DNA from: Metaphire vulgaris
Lineage: Eukaryota > Annelida > Clitellata > Crassiclitellata > Megascolecidae
Length of the DNA: 64,000 nucleotides
Direction: 5' to 3'
Assembly: GCA_018105865.1 (NCBI GenBank)
Contig: CM030851.1
Coordinates: 14,553,861-14,617,860, forward strand
Below the pieces are notes generated by a model, which saw only the letters and a program-made list of their open reading frames with translations, did not search any database and was not told where the DNA came from. Shown here piece by piece: positions 1 through 14,923 of this stretch (positions are counted from its first letter, which is position 1; the number at the start of each line of letters is the position of its first letter). Made by a program: the position numbers and the translations under genes.

Positions 1-89
1 TTCACAGCAAAAGAAACCTAAAAGTACTATGCATGCCTGCTAGAGGGCAAGGGGGCAAAGAATGGGATTACCCAATAAGACCATGATGA

Positions 90-180
90 GAACGAATGGA
101 ACATAGTGGTTCTCACGCAGGGCAGACCCTACTGAACCGCTCTAAACCATTTTATTATTATTCTTATTTTTATAACCTTT
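90..180. repeat. Dispersed repeat fragment, copy 1 (other copy near 20215-20290)
   Basis: A stretch reading roughly GAATGGAACATAGTGGTTCT, then CGCAGGGCAGACCCTACT, then an ATT-rich tail, recurs in diverged form at about 20215-20290. Both copies end in an ATT-rich tail, as in many short retroposons. No coding potential or terminal inverted repeat was seen, and the class is not identified. Confidence 0.45.
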
Positions 181-390
181 CTGCCGAACCCAGTAATAAT
201 TTAAAATATAGAAGAAAAGCCTTTCGAAGAATCCAGTGTATATTTGTTCCAGTTTTCTTGCTGTATAAAGACAACCCAGAATGCATTCGATAGGTTCTGT
301 ACCCAAAAGTCCCTTAAGACGTCGTTTGGGTTTCTACTTTTATGAGATTATTATCATAAGAACCAACGGATATATTTGCTGTTCGCACAG

Positions 391-868
391 TGATAAGGAT
401 CGTTCTAAAGGCAAGAACATCACCGCCGAGTCTAACGTTTCACTCTCGCGACCGCAAATGCTCACTGGTCTAAACGGCTATTTGTCCGGCAGCGTTGGCC
501 CGGGCGTTGTCGACGAGACGCCGTCGCAACCGGAAGTCCCACAGCGACAGGCAGCAGCCGCCCCGGACAAGCAACCGGCGAAGCTCGTGCCTCGACGGCC
601 GGAAACCGATCGACCTGCGTTCCGGAAACCGACCAACGCCAGCTCCGATCGGTCAGAAGAGACCGAAGCTACGCGACAAGCAGATGGCCCCTCTGAACTG
701 CGGGAGCGTCTAGCCTGGCTAAACGCCTCGGAGGCAGAGGTGACTGCGCCGCCGGAGGCAACTACTGAGGGTTACCTGCAGCCAGAAGTCACGACCTCAT
801 GGCCAGAGGTAGGACCGGCTCAGAGCATCGTGTATCCTAGGGATCATAGGCGACCTAATGACTCGTAA
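391..868 (+). CDS. Probable terminal coding exon of an unknown gene
   Basis: I do not recognise this protein. A pyrimidine-containing stretch ending in CACAG at 390 precedes an open frame (phase 2 entry) of about 159 codons, ending in TAA at 866-868. The interval is clearly richer in GC than its AT-rich flanks, which suggests real coding sequence. The peptide is hydrophilic and rich in Pro, Glu, Ala, Thr and Arg, with no membrane segment or Cys pattern, so it looks like a disordered C-terminal tail. An AATTAAA at 873-879 could serve as a weak polyadenylation signal. The upstream part of the gene would lie outside the window. A diverged, stop-containing copy of part of this exon lies near 2495-2632. 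It could instead be a chance open frame in a GC-rich repeat, so confidence is moderate. Confidence 0.45.
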
Positions 869-872
869 CCCG

Positions 873-879
873 AATTAAA
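873..879 (+). terminator. Possible polyadenylation signal variant
   Basis: AATTAAA (containing the ATTAAA variant) begins five bases after the stop of the 391-868 open frame, so a cleavage site would give an extremely short 3' UTR. A second ATTAAA lies near 932. Weak evidence only. Confidence 0.25.
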
Positions 880-976
880 GCACGAAGAGTCAAATGCATT
901 CGTTTTTGTTGCACAGTGATATCGGACCTTGAATATTAAACAAAATTAATTAACCCTTTCGCTCACCACCATGTAC

Positions 977-1014
977 CAGAGATGTCCATTGGTTGAGTTA
1001 ACCCATGGGTTGGG
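977..1014. mobile_element. End fragment of a short hAT-like element (same family as 4639-4742)
   Basis: CAGAGATGTCCATTGGTTG followed by the palindrome-rich TTAACCCATGGGTTGGG is the reverse complement, with two mismatches, of the right end of the complete element at 4639-4742. No matching second end was found nearby. Confidence 0.5.
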
Positions 1015-2494
1015 TCAGACGTTTCCATAATAATTTAATGGTGGGTTAGGTTTTGCATACGCCTACCTCCTCCCCTTCCCCATACCCAGGGCCGGAGCTA
1101 GCCAATCGGGCGCCCCTGCAACTCAGTTTTGGCGAACTGGCAGCGACAGACTGTTTCTCTCGGATACACCATTAACAGAGTAAATCTATTGCAATATGAA
1201 CTCAATACAAACATGATTTTAAACGATCTGCACACATAACGAACTTCTTTGTTATAATACAATATAATAATAATAGTAATAGTAACAATAATAATAATAA
1301 TAATAATACAATACAATTACCTTACAGAGAAAAATTGTAGCTACTACAACAACTGTGCTTTACTGGCTTTCATGTTAGCAAATCTCTCTTTAGTTCAGTT
1401 ACAGATATGTCCAAATTAGAACATACATCATTTTCTAATGCAATTCACTGGCCTGAGCAAAAGTCTTTCATGGGCGATAGTTGATCTCAAATAGATTCTT
1501 ATTAATTTTAATCAGAAAATGATCGTTTTCACTGACCACACTGACAGGAAGTGTAAAGCAAGATCCGTAAGGCAATGGTCATGTTGGAGAAAGTGAGGTG
1601 GTTTTAAATGACTAAACTTTAGAGTTTCACGTGGATTAAGAAACTGATTAGACTATTGATTTAAATAAAACTCTAAATGATGAGATGACTAAAATAATTC
1701 TAATCCCGTTACATCTTTTTAATTATCTTTAAAAGGACCTCCAGATCCAAATTTCAACAGTAGCTGTCTTTCGCTTTCTATTTGCTGCGTCGGAGAGTTT
1801 CTTTTGGAATCCATATTAATAATCGCAATTTAGAAATGATTACTCTAATAGGCCTAAAGGGAGGTATCAGTAATTTATTTTTGCACTCTTGTCGATTGAT
1901 GGGGCAGAATGGACATGGGAATTTCCCCAATAAGACGAAAATGAGACCCCGTCCTCCATACTCTGAGTATTTCTTTATATGTCAGAAAAAAATTATGTAA
2001 CCTTATTACATAATTTAGTTGAATTCGTTTATTTTAATCACAGTAAATTCACGCAATTAGTAATTACTACTGAGATAATATCTCTCTCTCCCATCGGGCG
2101 ATCGAATTTGAATCAATACAATCATATCTTCAGTTTTCGAGTGAACGGTAAAAATCAGCCATCGTCTTTATTTCGATAGTTTAACCTAAACGTCCAGGGT
2201 ACGGCGTGACGGCGGTTTCGGATGACAAAACTGTCAAAACAAAAGGAACACAAATATTTGTGTTCGTCTCGATTTAATATACCAAGTAATCAAGGATTAC
2301 ATGAATTTGAACACAATATTCTAACTTCGTTAACCCGTGCTACCGCGCGTAGAAATGAATATTCATAAAAGCAGTCAGGTCACGTTGAGACAAATAGCCG
2401 TCGGCGCCGATTCATAAAAATTCGTAAGCCTTCTGCCGTCTTGTTTAAATAATATACGGCGTATTATAGTTCAATTCTATGTAAAGAACAGTAT
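1015..2494. other. Non-coding stretch, no gene recognised
   Basis: AT-rich sequence with an AAT/TAA microsatellite near 1262-1310. The open frames present are short, lack splice-supported neighbours and have no recognisable composition. Nothing coding was found. Confidence 0.5.
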
Positions 2495-2632
2495 AGTAAA
2501 CCGATCGACCTGATCATTAACCGACCAACGCTAAAGACTTAACAGAGCGTCATCACAATAATTGATCACTTCGAAAATTTGGCACCCCTCAAAATCGTGA
2601 GCGTCTGCGTCGCGGAGCTCGGAGGCAGAGGT
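2495..2632 (+). pseudogene. Decayed partial copy of the 391-868 exon
   Basis: Short blocks occur in the same order and orientation as in 605-760: AAACCGATCGACCTG, then ACCGACCAACGC, then GAGCGTCT, then CTCGGAGGCAGAGGTGAC. The segments between the blocks are diverged, rearranged and contain stops. This is best read as a relic of a duplication of the upstream exon. It could also mean that both copies belong to a GC-rich repeat family. Confidence 0.5.
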
Positions 2633-2770
2633 GACCGGCCCTGCCCATACCTTCCCCTTCTCTGTGGTAGCTTCTCAAAGTGGGCGTAACTAGGATCTAG
2701 AAGCCTTATGGAAGTCTACGCCTATGATTTGAGTATATTTCAACCGAAGTTATTTAGATAAATAAATGTA

Positions 2771-3513
2771 CAGTCATTGGCGTTAGTGCGTAGTATGAAA
2801 TGGCAGGAGTGTTCTATTTCGAACACTGTAGATCGTAATTGAGAATGATATTATTGATTATTCTTGCACATTTTAAAGCAGTGAAGAAGGAACAAGAGGA
2901 AAATGTGGATCTTGTCGGAGAATTTCTTTAAATCGATTAGATTTTTACATATCTAGAGCCTATATACCTTCAATTCAACAGGCCTTCAATAGGCTTCTCT
3001 CACAGAGCGAATTAATTATAAAACTTGTTTTTGATGTCTATAAAACCTGTTGTAGGCCTATAATGAACCAAATATCTTAATATGCGGCTCTTCCCTCGAT
3101 CGCCGTACTAGGCAGTCCGCAAGATATTCGGCAGGACTTTCATTTGATCGATGTCCCTCGTTCTCGTACAGTCATTGGCGTTAGTGTGTAGTATGAAATG
3201 GCTGGGAGTGTTCTATTTCGAACACTGTAGATAGAAATGGAGAATGATATAATTGATTATTCTTGCAAAAGTTTAAGCAGAGAAGATTGAACAAGAGGAA
3301 AATGTGAATTTTGAGGGAAAATTTCTTAAAATCGCTGAGATTTTTGCATATCTAGGTCCTATACGGCCTCTATTCAACAGGCCTTGAATTGGCTTCTCTC
3401 ATTCAGCGAATTAATTATAAAACCTGTTGTAGGCCCATAATGAACCAGATATCTTAATACGCGGCTCTTCCCTCGATCGCCCGACTAGGTCTTCCGCAAG
3501 ATATTCGGCAGGT
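2771..3513. repeat. Dispersed repeat R1, tandem pair
   Basis: Two copies about 398 bp apart (2771-3138 and 3169-3513) share long identical blocks. They begin CAGTCATTGGCGTTAGTG, pass through TTCTATTTCGAACACTGTAG and GAACAAGAGGAAAATGTG, and end in CGCAAGATATTCGGCAGG. Diverged copies occur near 16060-16330, 16485-16690, 25790-25870, 26020-26300 (inverted) and 47925-48380, again often as adjacent pairs. No ORF or terminal inverted repeat was found, so the class is unknown. Confidence 0.75.
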
Positions 3514-4316
3514 TACATAAGTGATTTTTACACAGACTTACTTAGCCTCCTATAGACCATTTAACTGTAGCCTAACTATAACTGGAAAATGATTCCAATA
3601 ACTTTAACTGTAACTGAAAAATACTCAACAACTGAAACCACAATGCTACGCCTGTGATTTGAGTAGCCTATATTAAAGACCGCTTTTTACGACAAAGCGT
3701 TTTAAATTCTGACCGTTTTCTTATGATTTTTTTACGTCAGTTCCTCCCAGATATCGATTTGAAACAACCAGAAAAGCCATCGAGAAGGTGATCACCAGAT
3801 TTTTTCATCTCTCTGAAAGAGATCGAGCGTCTTCTCAGTGGAGTGTCTTTGCGCCGAAAGGAAATGAACCGATTCCCAGGAAGCAGTCTTCTCAAAACGT
3901 TGAAACCTGAAACAAACGAAGACGTTTCCTACTGAAAACTAATAACTAAATGTATATAGCCTATATTCATCGAATAATATTATGCATTTGTTTATCTCTG
4001 CAGAAAATAATATAGCGCTTTTAATGAACATTCCAGCTTTCCAGCTTCTTACTAGAACTATTATTTCTGGCGTATACGTGTGACAGTTATATTAATCGTT
4101 GCTGCCAAGAAGATAAGATTGGACAGAGGCTTTGTCCAGCGCTTTGGACGGTAAAAGTGATTTTTGGGATAATGGTTCTATTTACAAATACTTGTCATCC
4201 ATAATCATGTAAATCGTTATAATGTCATTTACATGGTTTGGATTATATATTCAATTTTTGATCAGCAACATAGTAATACCTGTAATAATTGACTTCCTAG
4301 AATTTTTGCTATTTGT

Positions 4317-4350
4317 CTATATATATACTATATATATACTGTATATATAG

Positions 4351-4397
<47 letters not shown>
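4317..4397. repeat. (AT)n microsatellite
   Basis: Long uninterrupted AT dinucleotide run with a slightly imperfect left part (TATATATACT units). Confidence 0.9.
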
Positions 4398-4398
<1 letters not shown>

Positions 4399-4548
4399 TA
4401 CATGTTAATGATCGAAATACATCCTTTTCCCAGGATTGAAGCCGGGTAGAGCTTGCGCTCTACCGAGTATGAGGTGATCATTCTTTGATCTTATCATCTC
4501 TGATCATTATGATCTCGCCACTGCTGCTGCCTCTATAGCGCCCCCACA

Positions 4549-4549
4549 G

Positions 4550-4583
<34 letters not shown>
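4549..4583. repeat. (CT)n microsatellite
   Basis: Uninterrupted CT run of roughly 17 units. Confidence 0.9.
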
Positions 4584-4586
<3 letters not shown>

Positions 4587-4638
4587 TAGCCCGCGGTCAG
4601 GTCAGTGCCTGTGAAATGGCGCGACCAGCCAGCCTGCT

Positions 4639-4742
4639 CAAAGATGTTCATGGGTCCATTTTTTAGAACCCAATCCAACCCAACCCATCAAATCTCCAGT
4701 CCATCCCAACCCATGGGTTAACCCAACCCATGGACATCTCTG
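4639..4742. mobile_element. Complete 104-bp hAT-like MITE with perfect 8-bp target duplication
   Basis: The ends are CAAAGATGTTCATGGGT on the left and ACCCATGGACATCTCTG on the right, which are inverted repeats. The element is flanked on both sides by the same eight bases, AGCCTGCT (4631-4638 and 4743-4750). An 8-bp duplication with ends of the CAGAGATG type is the signature of hAT-superfamily transposition. The interior is a run of CCCAACCCAT-type motifs with no coding capacity, so it would need a transposase from elsewhere. Confidence 0.85.
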
Positions 4743-4750
4743 AGCCTGCT

Positions 4751-5580
4751 ACTTTCGCCTTACAGCAAAACGACACGCTGCCTGGGTTAAGCCGAAATAT
4801 CGAGTTTTTGCAAGACAGACGATTAACCTACTAATGTGCAGTTTTACGGGCATGCAGACGAATGGTGATTGGCTACCCGGAGTTCTGGAATCGATTAAAA
4901 CTCGCCCAACGGCATCAAACGACTGTTTGACCCTTAAATTGAACATTAAAACGCATCATAGCACAACTTAAAACGCAGAAATGCGATACGCGTTAGGCCC
5001 TGCATGGCCTACAAGTGCATAAACGTTTCATAATATATAGGACATTGTATACGGACTTTATGTGCGCAAGGCCATGTATCCCCAATCGCCAATAATTAAT
5101 ATTCCCTAAAACCGAGTAAAACGACTATAAGATGATCACAAGTTATCACTTCTTATAGTATACAAACTGCTGTGATGTTATTAAACTTATAACGACTACA
5201 TAGGCCTACTAGATATTAGACAAGTTGAGCCTCTGATAAATTTTATAATGCCTCATCAAACGTTGCTGTGAGCGATAGGCCTATACTAGCCTACAAGAAT
5301 CTTTCTAAGCATTTCTGAAGAAATTACAACTTAAAATAAAGTATGTTGGAAATCAGGTACAGTACAATTTGCAACAGAATTATGATTTTAATAATTATTA
5401 TTAACGTCACCGAATTAGAACGCTATTAAGCAAGCAGGTAAGTAAGTAAAAGATCACGGATCTATATAGCGCTTTCGAGAGTACCAGTTAGTGCACAACG
5501 ACAAGTTGTTTAGGCCTACCCTTTGTTAACCATTTGTTAAACCCTTTATTTGTTAAACCTTCGCTTAGTCTTTGTGTGCT
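4751..5580. other. Non-coding stretch, no gene recognised
   Basis: AT-rich sequence with no splice-supported exon. It contains one of the scattered TCTATATAGCGC motifs (near 5461), which typically mark LINE/SINE 3' ends in invertebrate genomes. Confidence 0.45.
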
Positions 5581-5588
5581 CCTTGCAG

Positions 5589-6307
5589 AGCCGTCGCCAG
5601 AAATTTTTGGTTGGGGGGGAAGGGGCTAGCGTGTCAGATACCTTACCCACCCCTCCCACCCAACACAAGAAATCTTTCTCACCGGATTTGCGCGAATCTG
5701 GTAGACCGGGGGCAGTTGACCCATTCCCCTCCCCCCGTGGCGACGCTAATGTTACTAGGGCCTCTTCACTTGCCTGTCAAAAGTGATAGCCATTCACACA
5801 TCTGCCAATACCATTCTCTGTAGTTTAAAAATGTCCAATTTAAGCAATAGAGAATACAACAGGCAAAAGTCTGAATGCCAAGAACTTTTGATATACAAGG
5901 GATAGTGGCCTAATTTTTAAAAAATCTTGATTACTATGTACTCTTCACTTGCCCGTCAAAAGTGCTAGCCATTCACACATCTGCCAATACCATTCTCTGT
6001 AGTTTAAAAATGTCCAATTTAAGCAATAGAAAATACCACAGGCAAAAGACTGAATGCCAATCACTTTTGATATACAAGAGATAGTGGCCTATTTTTGAAA
6101 AAAACTTGATTACTAGGCAGTGGCGTTGCCATGAATTTTTGGTTGGGGCGAAGGGGGGGGGCAAAAAGGGCTAGCGTGTCAGATTCCTTACCCACCCCTC
6201 ACCCCTCCACAGAAAACTTTCTCACCGGATTTGCGCAAATCTGGTAGGTGGTCTGGGGCATGTTGGGGGGCAATTGCCCCATTTGCTCCCCCCGTGGCGA
6301 CGCTAAT
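5589..6307. repeat. Nested repeat block: two hAT-like fragments around a tandem duplication
   Basis: Copies at 5589-5757 and 6118-6307 both start near GTCGCCA/GTTGCCA...ATTTTTGGTTGGGG and end in CCCCCCGTGGCGACGCTAATG, so they belong to one family. Between them, two roughly 175-bp copies (5767-5940 and 5943-6113) of a segment carrying CCATTCACACATCTGCCAAT lie head to tail. No coding potential was found. Confidence 0.65.
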
Positions 6308-6655
6308 GGCTCGTTGTTACAGGCTTTCTTTGTCATTTGTTGAATTGTCTAGCGGACTCAGATGGCCTAGTCTGGGCCCGAACATAAGTAGGTCAAAATT
6401 TAAAAGCTATAAAATTTGCGCTATAAGAACAATGAATTTCTTGAGTCTATACGATAGAGATGTATAGGCTACGGCGGTTTCGATAGAGTGTCGCAATAGC
6501 CGTCGCAGGACTGTCGGATGTCGAAACCGCTTCAAGATCGCCATAAAAATGTGACGTCTAAGAATTCTATATAGGTCTAAGGAGGAATATATGCCTACTA
6601 ATTATGTGTAGCGCTCGGGACAATTTCGTAAAAATGTACGATTTTCTTCTTGCAG

Positions 6656-6693
6656 CTCTCGGAAGAATTTCCAACTGATTTGACAAAATGTCG
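6656..6693 (+). other. Initiator mini-exon of lectin unit A1 (MS exon)
   Basis: A strong acceptor (TTTTCTTCTTGCAG, ending 6655) opens a 38-nt exon that carries ATG TCG at 6688-6693 and stops directly at a GTAAGT donor. The start context is ACAAAATGTC. The exon therefore contributes only Met-Ser, in phase 0, and is preceded by at least one non-coding exon upstream. Unit C has a matching 36-nt exon at 18328-18363 with ATG TCT. That shared layout is the main reason for choosing this start. Confidence 0.75.
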
Positions 6694-6763
6694 GTAAGTC
6701 GGAAAAATTCACGCCATAACTAGGCCTACTCGATTCTTTCTCGCCTTAAATTTCTCTCTCTTC

Positions 6764-6798
<35 letters not shown>

Positions 6799-9700
6799 CT
6801 CTTTATATCTTTTCTGTATCTTTCTAACTCTGCCTCTATACGCGCGCGCACACACACACTCAGTGAAATTCAAATCAATTTAAATATTTTAAAGAAGAGA
6901 TATTCAAACGACGATCCGCGGGCCAGATGACTACGACGATGACGACGACGACGATGATGATGACGATGTTGAAGATGATGACGACGACACTACTGTATAA
7001 TAATATTTCTACAGGCTAAGAAGTACTGGTTGATCGTCGGCGAAGAGAGCGGTTTGGCTTTGGGCCTGGAAGGAGGAAATACAAATCCAAAAACGTTTGT
7101 AGTTCTCGTCGAGAAAAATCCTCAGACGATCACTCAACAATGGTTCATCGACAAACAGGGGGAAACCATTCGCAACAGGTCGAATGACCTGTGTCTCGAC
7201 CTCTCAGGTAAGTCCTCGAATACCTGTCGAAACCGTACGAAAGCAGCATCACCTGTGATGATAGCACAGGATACCTGCATGCCTTTTTAACCCCTTAACT
7301 GGGGAATAAATCTGTAACTCAATGTAAACTGGACGGCTCTGATGAGTAAGGGGTTAACATAGGTCAGAGGCGTAGCAGAGGCGTAGCGACGGGGTATATC
7401 GGTGTATATGCCCCACCCAGGAAAAACAGACTACCTTAAAATTTAATGCGTTTTTAAGATTTTCAAAGTTTTTTTTAGGATTTTTGCCTCCAAAATTACA
7501 TTATACCCTCAAATCAAATTCCTGGCTACGCCTTAGGCCTCTGGACTAATCCCTCTCACCAGAAAATGTCGACGCAAGTGAGATTCGGTTAGGCAGCCAA
7601 GTCCAGCAATTATTTTTTAGCTCCACACGGAGTCTGTCTTAACCATTGGGGGAGCGGGGGGCTTGAACCATGGGGGCAACTTTGGACACTGCTTGCAAAA
7701 GATCAAAAAAGGAGAAAATGTTTTGCTTCTGATCATCTTGTCTCCGACACTAAGTAGGCCTAAATTGATTTTTCACCTCCGTCCCAAAGCGCTGACTTGC
7801 TATTTCAGTAGTCTAAAGACTTCTTTATATCAAATATTTATATTTATTAAGACGTGAACAGACATACACAGAACTGCACAGACTATAGGCCTATAGGAAA
7901 CGCAGACATGAGAGTCTCTTCCGGAACATTAAGTTAGACGCGACTGAATGTCATCTTTGTAGATGAGCAACTTATTGTTGCCGTGTTTGACGAGAACAAA
8001 GAAAACAGTCCCAACCAGCGCTGGATGCGAAAGGGAAAGTTAATTGGCAATGGCACCAAAATGGAGGAAGTTGCCAATATTCTCGGTGAGTAAATGCGGT
8101 TTTTTAAATTAAGATTTTTAAAATTCAAAATTGTGTTTATAACCTTCGGGTTACTCCAGCAAAGCAGTTTGTAAACTTACCTCTGGATGAGGGTTGAAAA
8201 CAATCAGGCTGATATTGAACGTCGATAATTATAATACTGTATAATATATGACGAGAATTTCTTTTACGCCGACTGTAAAATAACCGAAGCTTCGAACGCT
8301 GTCGAAATATCTTGAGATCTTGCAGAATGCTTTTGTTCCATGTAGATGATGATCAGAAACCGGGAACGAGGATCGTAAGAAGCCACTCCAGCGATGCAAA
8401 ACATCGACGCTGGAGATGGGAGGAAGTCCTTGATCCACCGAAGGACAAGCCACCGGATCAGGATCCTAAGGACGAACCACCAGGACAGGATCCTAAGGAC
8501 AGGCCACCAGGACAGGATCATAAAGACAAACCACCAGGACATTACGATAAAGACAAACCACCAGGACATGACGATAAAGACAAGCCACCAGGACATGATG
8601 ATAAGGACAAACCACCAGGACATGATGATAAAGACAAACCACCAGGACATGATGATAAGGACAAACCACCAGGACATGATGATAAAGACAAACCACCAGA
8701 ACATGATGATAAAGACAAACCACCAGGACATTACGATAAAGACAAACCACCAGGACATTACGATAAAGACAAACCACCAGGACATTACGATAAAGACAAG
8801 CCACCAGGACATGATGATAAGGACAAACCACCAGGACATGATGATAAAGACAAACCACCAGGACATTACGATAAAGACAAACCACCAGGACATGATGATA
8901 AGGACAAACCACCAGGACATTACGATAAAGACAAACAACCAGGACATGATGATAAGGACAAACCACCAGGACATTACGATAAAGACAAACCACCAGGACA
9001 TTACGATAAAGACAAACCACCAGGACATTACGATAAAGACAAACCATCAGGACACGATCACAAGGACAAGCCACCAGGACATTACGATAAAGATAAACCA
9101 CCAGGACATGGTGATAAAGATAAACCACCAGGACATTACGGTAAAGACAAACCACCAGGACATTACGGTAAAGACAAACCACCAGGACATTACGACAAAG
9201 ACAAACCACCAGGACACGATCACAAGGACAAGCCACCAGGACATTACGATAAAGATAAACCACCAGGACATTACGGTAAAGACAAACCACCAGGACATGA
9301 TGATAAGGACAAACCACCAGGACATTACGATAAAGACAAACCACCAGGACATGATGACAAAGAAAAACCACCAGGACATGATGACAAGGACAAACCACCA
9401 GGACATTACGATAAAGACAAACCACCAGGACATGATGATAAGGACAAACCACCAGGACATTACGATAAAGACAAACCACCAGGACATTACGATAAAGATA
9501 AACCACCAGGACATGATGATAAGGACAAACCACCAGGACATTATGATAAAGACAAACCACCAGGACATGATGATAAGGACAAACCACCAGGACATTACGA
9601 CAAAGACAAACCACCAGGACACGATCACAAGGACAAGCCACCAGGACATTACGATAAAGATAAACCACCAGGACATTATGGTAAAGACAAACCACCAGGA

Positions 9701-10024
9701 CATGATGATAAGGACAAACCACCAGGACATTATGACAAAGACAAACCACCAGGACATGACGATAAGGACAAACCACCAGGACATTATGATAAAGACAAAC
9801 CACCAGGACATGATGATAAGGACAAACCACCAGGACATTACGATAAAGACAAACCACCAGGACATGATAATAAGGACAAACCACCAGGACATGACGATGA
9901 AGACAAACCACCAAAACAGGATCATTTGAACAAACCACTGAAGCAGGTACCTAAGAACCAGGTTTTTAGGCTAACTATTGATCTGAAAACTCAGGTGATC
10001 TGTTTGATCTTAGACCTAAAGTGA
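6688..10024 (+). CDS. Lectin unit A1: EW29-like R-type lectin domain plus long KDKPPGH repeat tail
   Basis: Coding exons are 6688-6693, 7015-7207, 7963-8085 and 8346-10024 (phases 0,1,1), giving 666 residues if the TGA at 10022-10024 is used. Residues 3 to about 125 form one beta-trefoil of three repeats, one per exon. QQW and NQRW mark the QxW core of the first two; the third is degenerate (RRWRW). The family is the R-type lectins, closest in feel to the earthworm 29-kDa galactose-binding lectin, which also lacks a signal peptide. The rest is a disordered Lys/Asp/Pro/His tail (8441-9928). An in-frame donor, AAGCAG|GTACCT at 9946, would allow phase-0 splicing to 10734, fusing A1 to A2. No AATAAA was seen after the stop. 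Sugar binding is inferred, not shown. Confidence 0.7.
7287..7357. mobile_element. Short palindromic TTAA MITE (family T), copy 1
   Basis: Bounded by TTAA on both sides, with inverted ends CCCCTTAACT and AAGGGG. The interior GTAACTCAATGTAAACTGGA is shared with copies at 52272-52352, 54724-54803 and, inverted, 60627-60707. A TTAA target duplication is typical of piggyBac-like transposition. It lies in the first coding intron of A1. Confidence 0.75.
7365..7542. mobile_element. hAT-like element related to 11151-11307 (inverted)
   Basis: The left end CAGAGGCGTAGCGACGGGG is the reverse complement of the right end of the 11151-11307 element. The right part carries AATTCCTGGCTACGCC followed by GGCCTCTG. 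The interior CAGACTACCTTAAAAT is shared with fragments at 21850 and 23945. Exact ends and target duplication are not clear here. Confidence 0.55.
8441..9928 (+). repeat. In-frame 27-bp minisatellite encoding about 55 KDKPPGH(Y/D)D units
   Basis: A 27-bp unit repeats about 55 times without a frame break or stop inside the last exon of A1. The peptide unit is KDKPPGHYD or KDKPPGHDD, often alternating, so a 54-bp higher-order period is visible. Edge units are diverged (KDEPPGQDP, KDRPPGQDH at the start; EDKPPKQDH at the end). Third-position changes (GATAAA, GATAAG, GACAAA, GACAAG) dominate. Larger blocks carrying HDHKDK then HYGKDK recur near 9050, 9215 and 9618, which points to segmental duplication within the array. 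The product should be a disordered polyampholyte with one His per unit. Confidence 0.95.
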
Positions 10025-10129
10025 ACGCCTTTTAGCAAGGTGACGTTTCCAAAAGATCGTTTGCTTTCATGTAGAATTTTATTTTCTGTCGGACTTATTA
10101 TGATCAGTCATCATCGACATCGTCAGTGG

Positions 10130-10350
10130 CGTAGCAATATGCTCGGGGGCCCTTGGCGAAAAACGGGCAGGGGGCCCTTTCCAGGGACGATCTGACAGGT
10201 TTGCGAAAATGTTGACGACCTTTTTTGGTTGTCTTGTTGACGACCCTTTTTTTGCTTGTCGGTCTTTCGATCTGACGACTTTACAACTTTGCGAGAAAAA
10301 AATTTTTCCTCGGGTCGGGGGCCCTTTGCGGGTCGGGGGCCCTTGGCATT
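10130..10350. mobile_element. hAT-like repeat fragment in the A1-A2 interval
   Basis: CAGTGGCGTAGCAATATG at the left matches the CAGTGGCG(T/G)(A/C) ends of other elements in this window. The interior GGGCCC-rich text and the TTTTTTGCTTGTC motif recur in copies at 20307, 24455, 26955 and 50281. The right end was not defined. Confidence 0.45.
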
Positions 10351-10599
10351 TGGCCAGGTTGTCCATATGGCTGCTACGCTTCTGGACATCATGTCTCGTT
10401 TCTATGCCTGATCTCACAGCTTGTATTATAATTTGCATCTGCAGCTCCTTATTCTAACGACTTAGTAGGCCTAGTTCTATCTGTCTCTTTTCTTATACAA
10501 TACATGCCATCATGTATTTTTCGCTTTTAAGATTCAGTGCTTTCAAAAGAGAGTAACAAAGCAAGAACTCTGTTATTAATTAAGAAACGGAATCTATTT

Positions 10600-10733
10600 A
10601 GGCACACATCGCTTTTCTTCTTCTTCTTCTTCTGTTTCTTTTTCTTTTTTTTCTTTTCTTTTTCTTCTTCTTCTTCTTCTTCTTCTTCTGTTTCTTCTTC
10701 TTCTTCTTCTATTTCTTCTTCTTCTTCTTGCAG
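10600..10733. repeat. (CTT)n tract acting as an extended polypyrimidine tract
   Basis: About 110 bases of almost pure CTT/TTC repeats run directly into the CTTGCAG acceptor at 10733. The tract is both a microsatellite and the pyrimidine tract of the A2 first domain exon, so its length could influence splicing. Confidence 0.8.
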
Positions 10734-14689
<3,956 letters not shown>

Positions 14690-14837
14690 CAGCGACCGCT
14701 CACCCCCTCCCCCTCCCCCGTGCACCGATGTTTTCAAGCTTAAACACAAATAGGCTAACAGTAATTAGCTTAAGCGTTCATTGGCTTGCTTTATTAGGCC
14801 TACATGCTGCATATTTACGGTACTTAGTTGTGACTAG

Positions 14838-14838
14838 C

Positions 14839-14922
<84 letters not shown>
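14838..14922. repeat. (TTA)n microsatellite
   Basis: Uninterrupted run of roughly 28 TTA units just after lectin unit A2. Confidence 0.95.

Positions 14923-14923
<1 letters not shown>

Noticed and set aside
8264..9938. Long open frames on the minus strand (Trp/Phe/Val-rich and Val/Leu/Cys-rich) and a second plus frame across the 27-bp array
   Set aside because: A 27-bp unit without stops in several frames keeps all of them open. Only the KDKPPGH frame continues from a splice-supported lectin domain.
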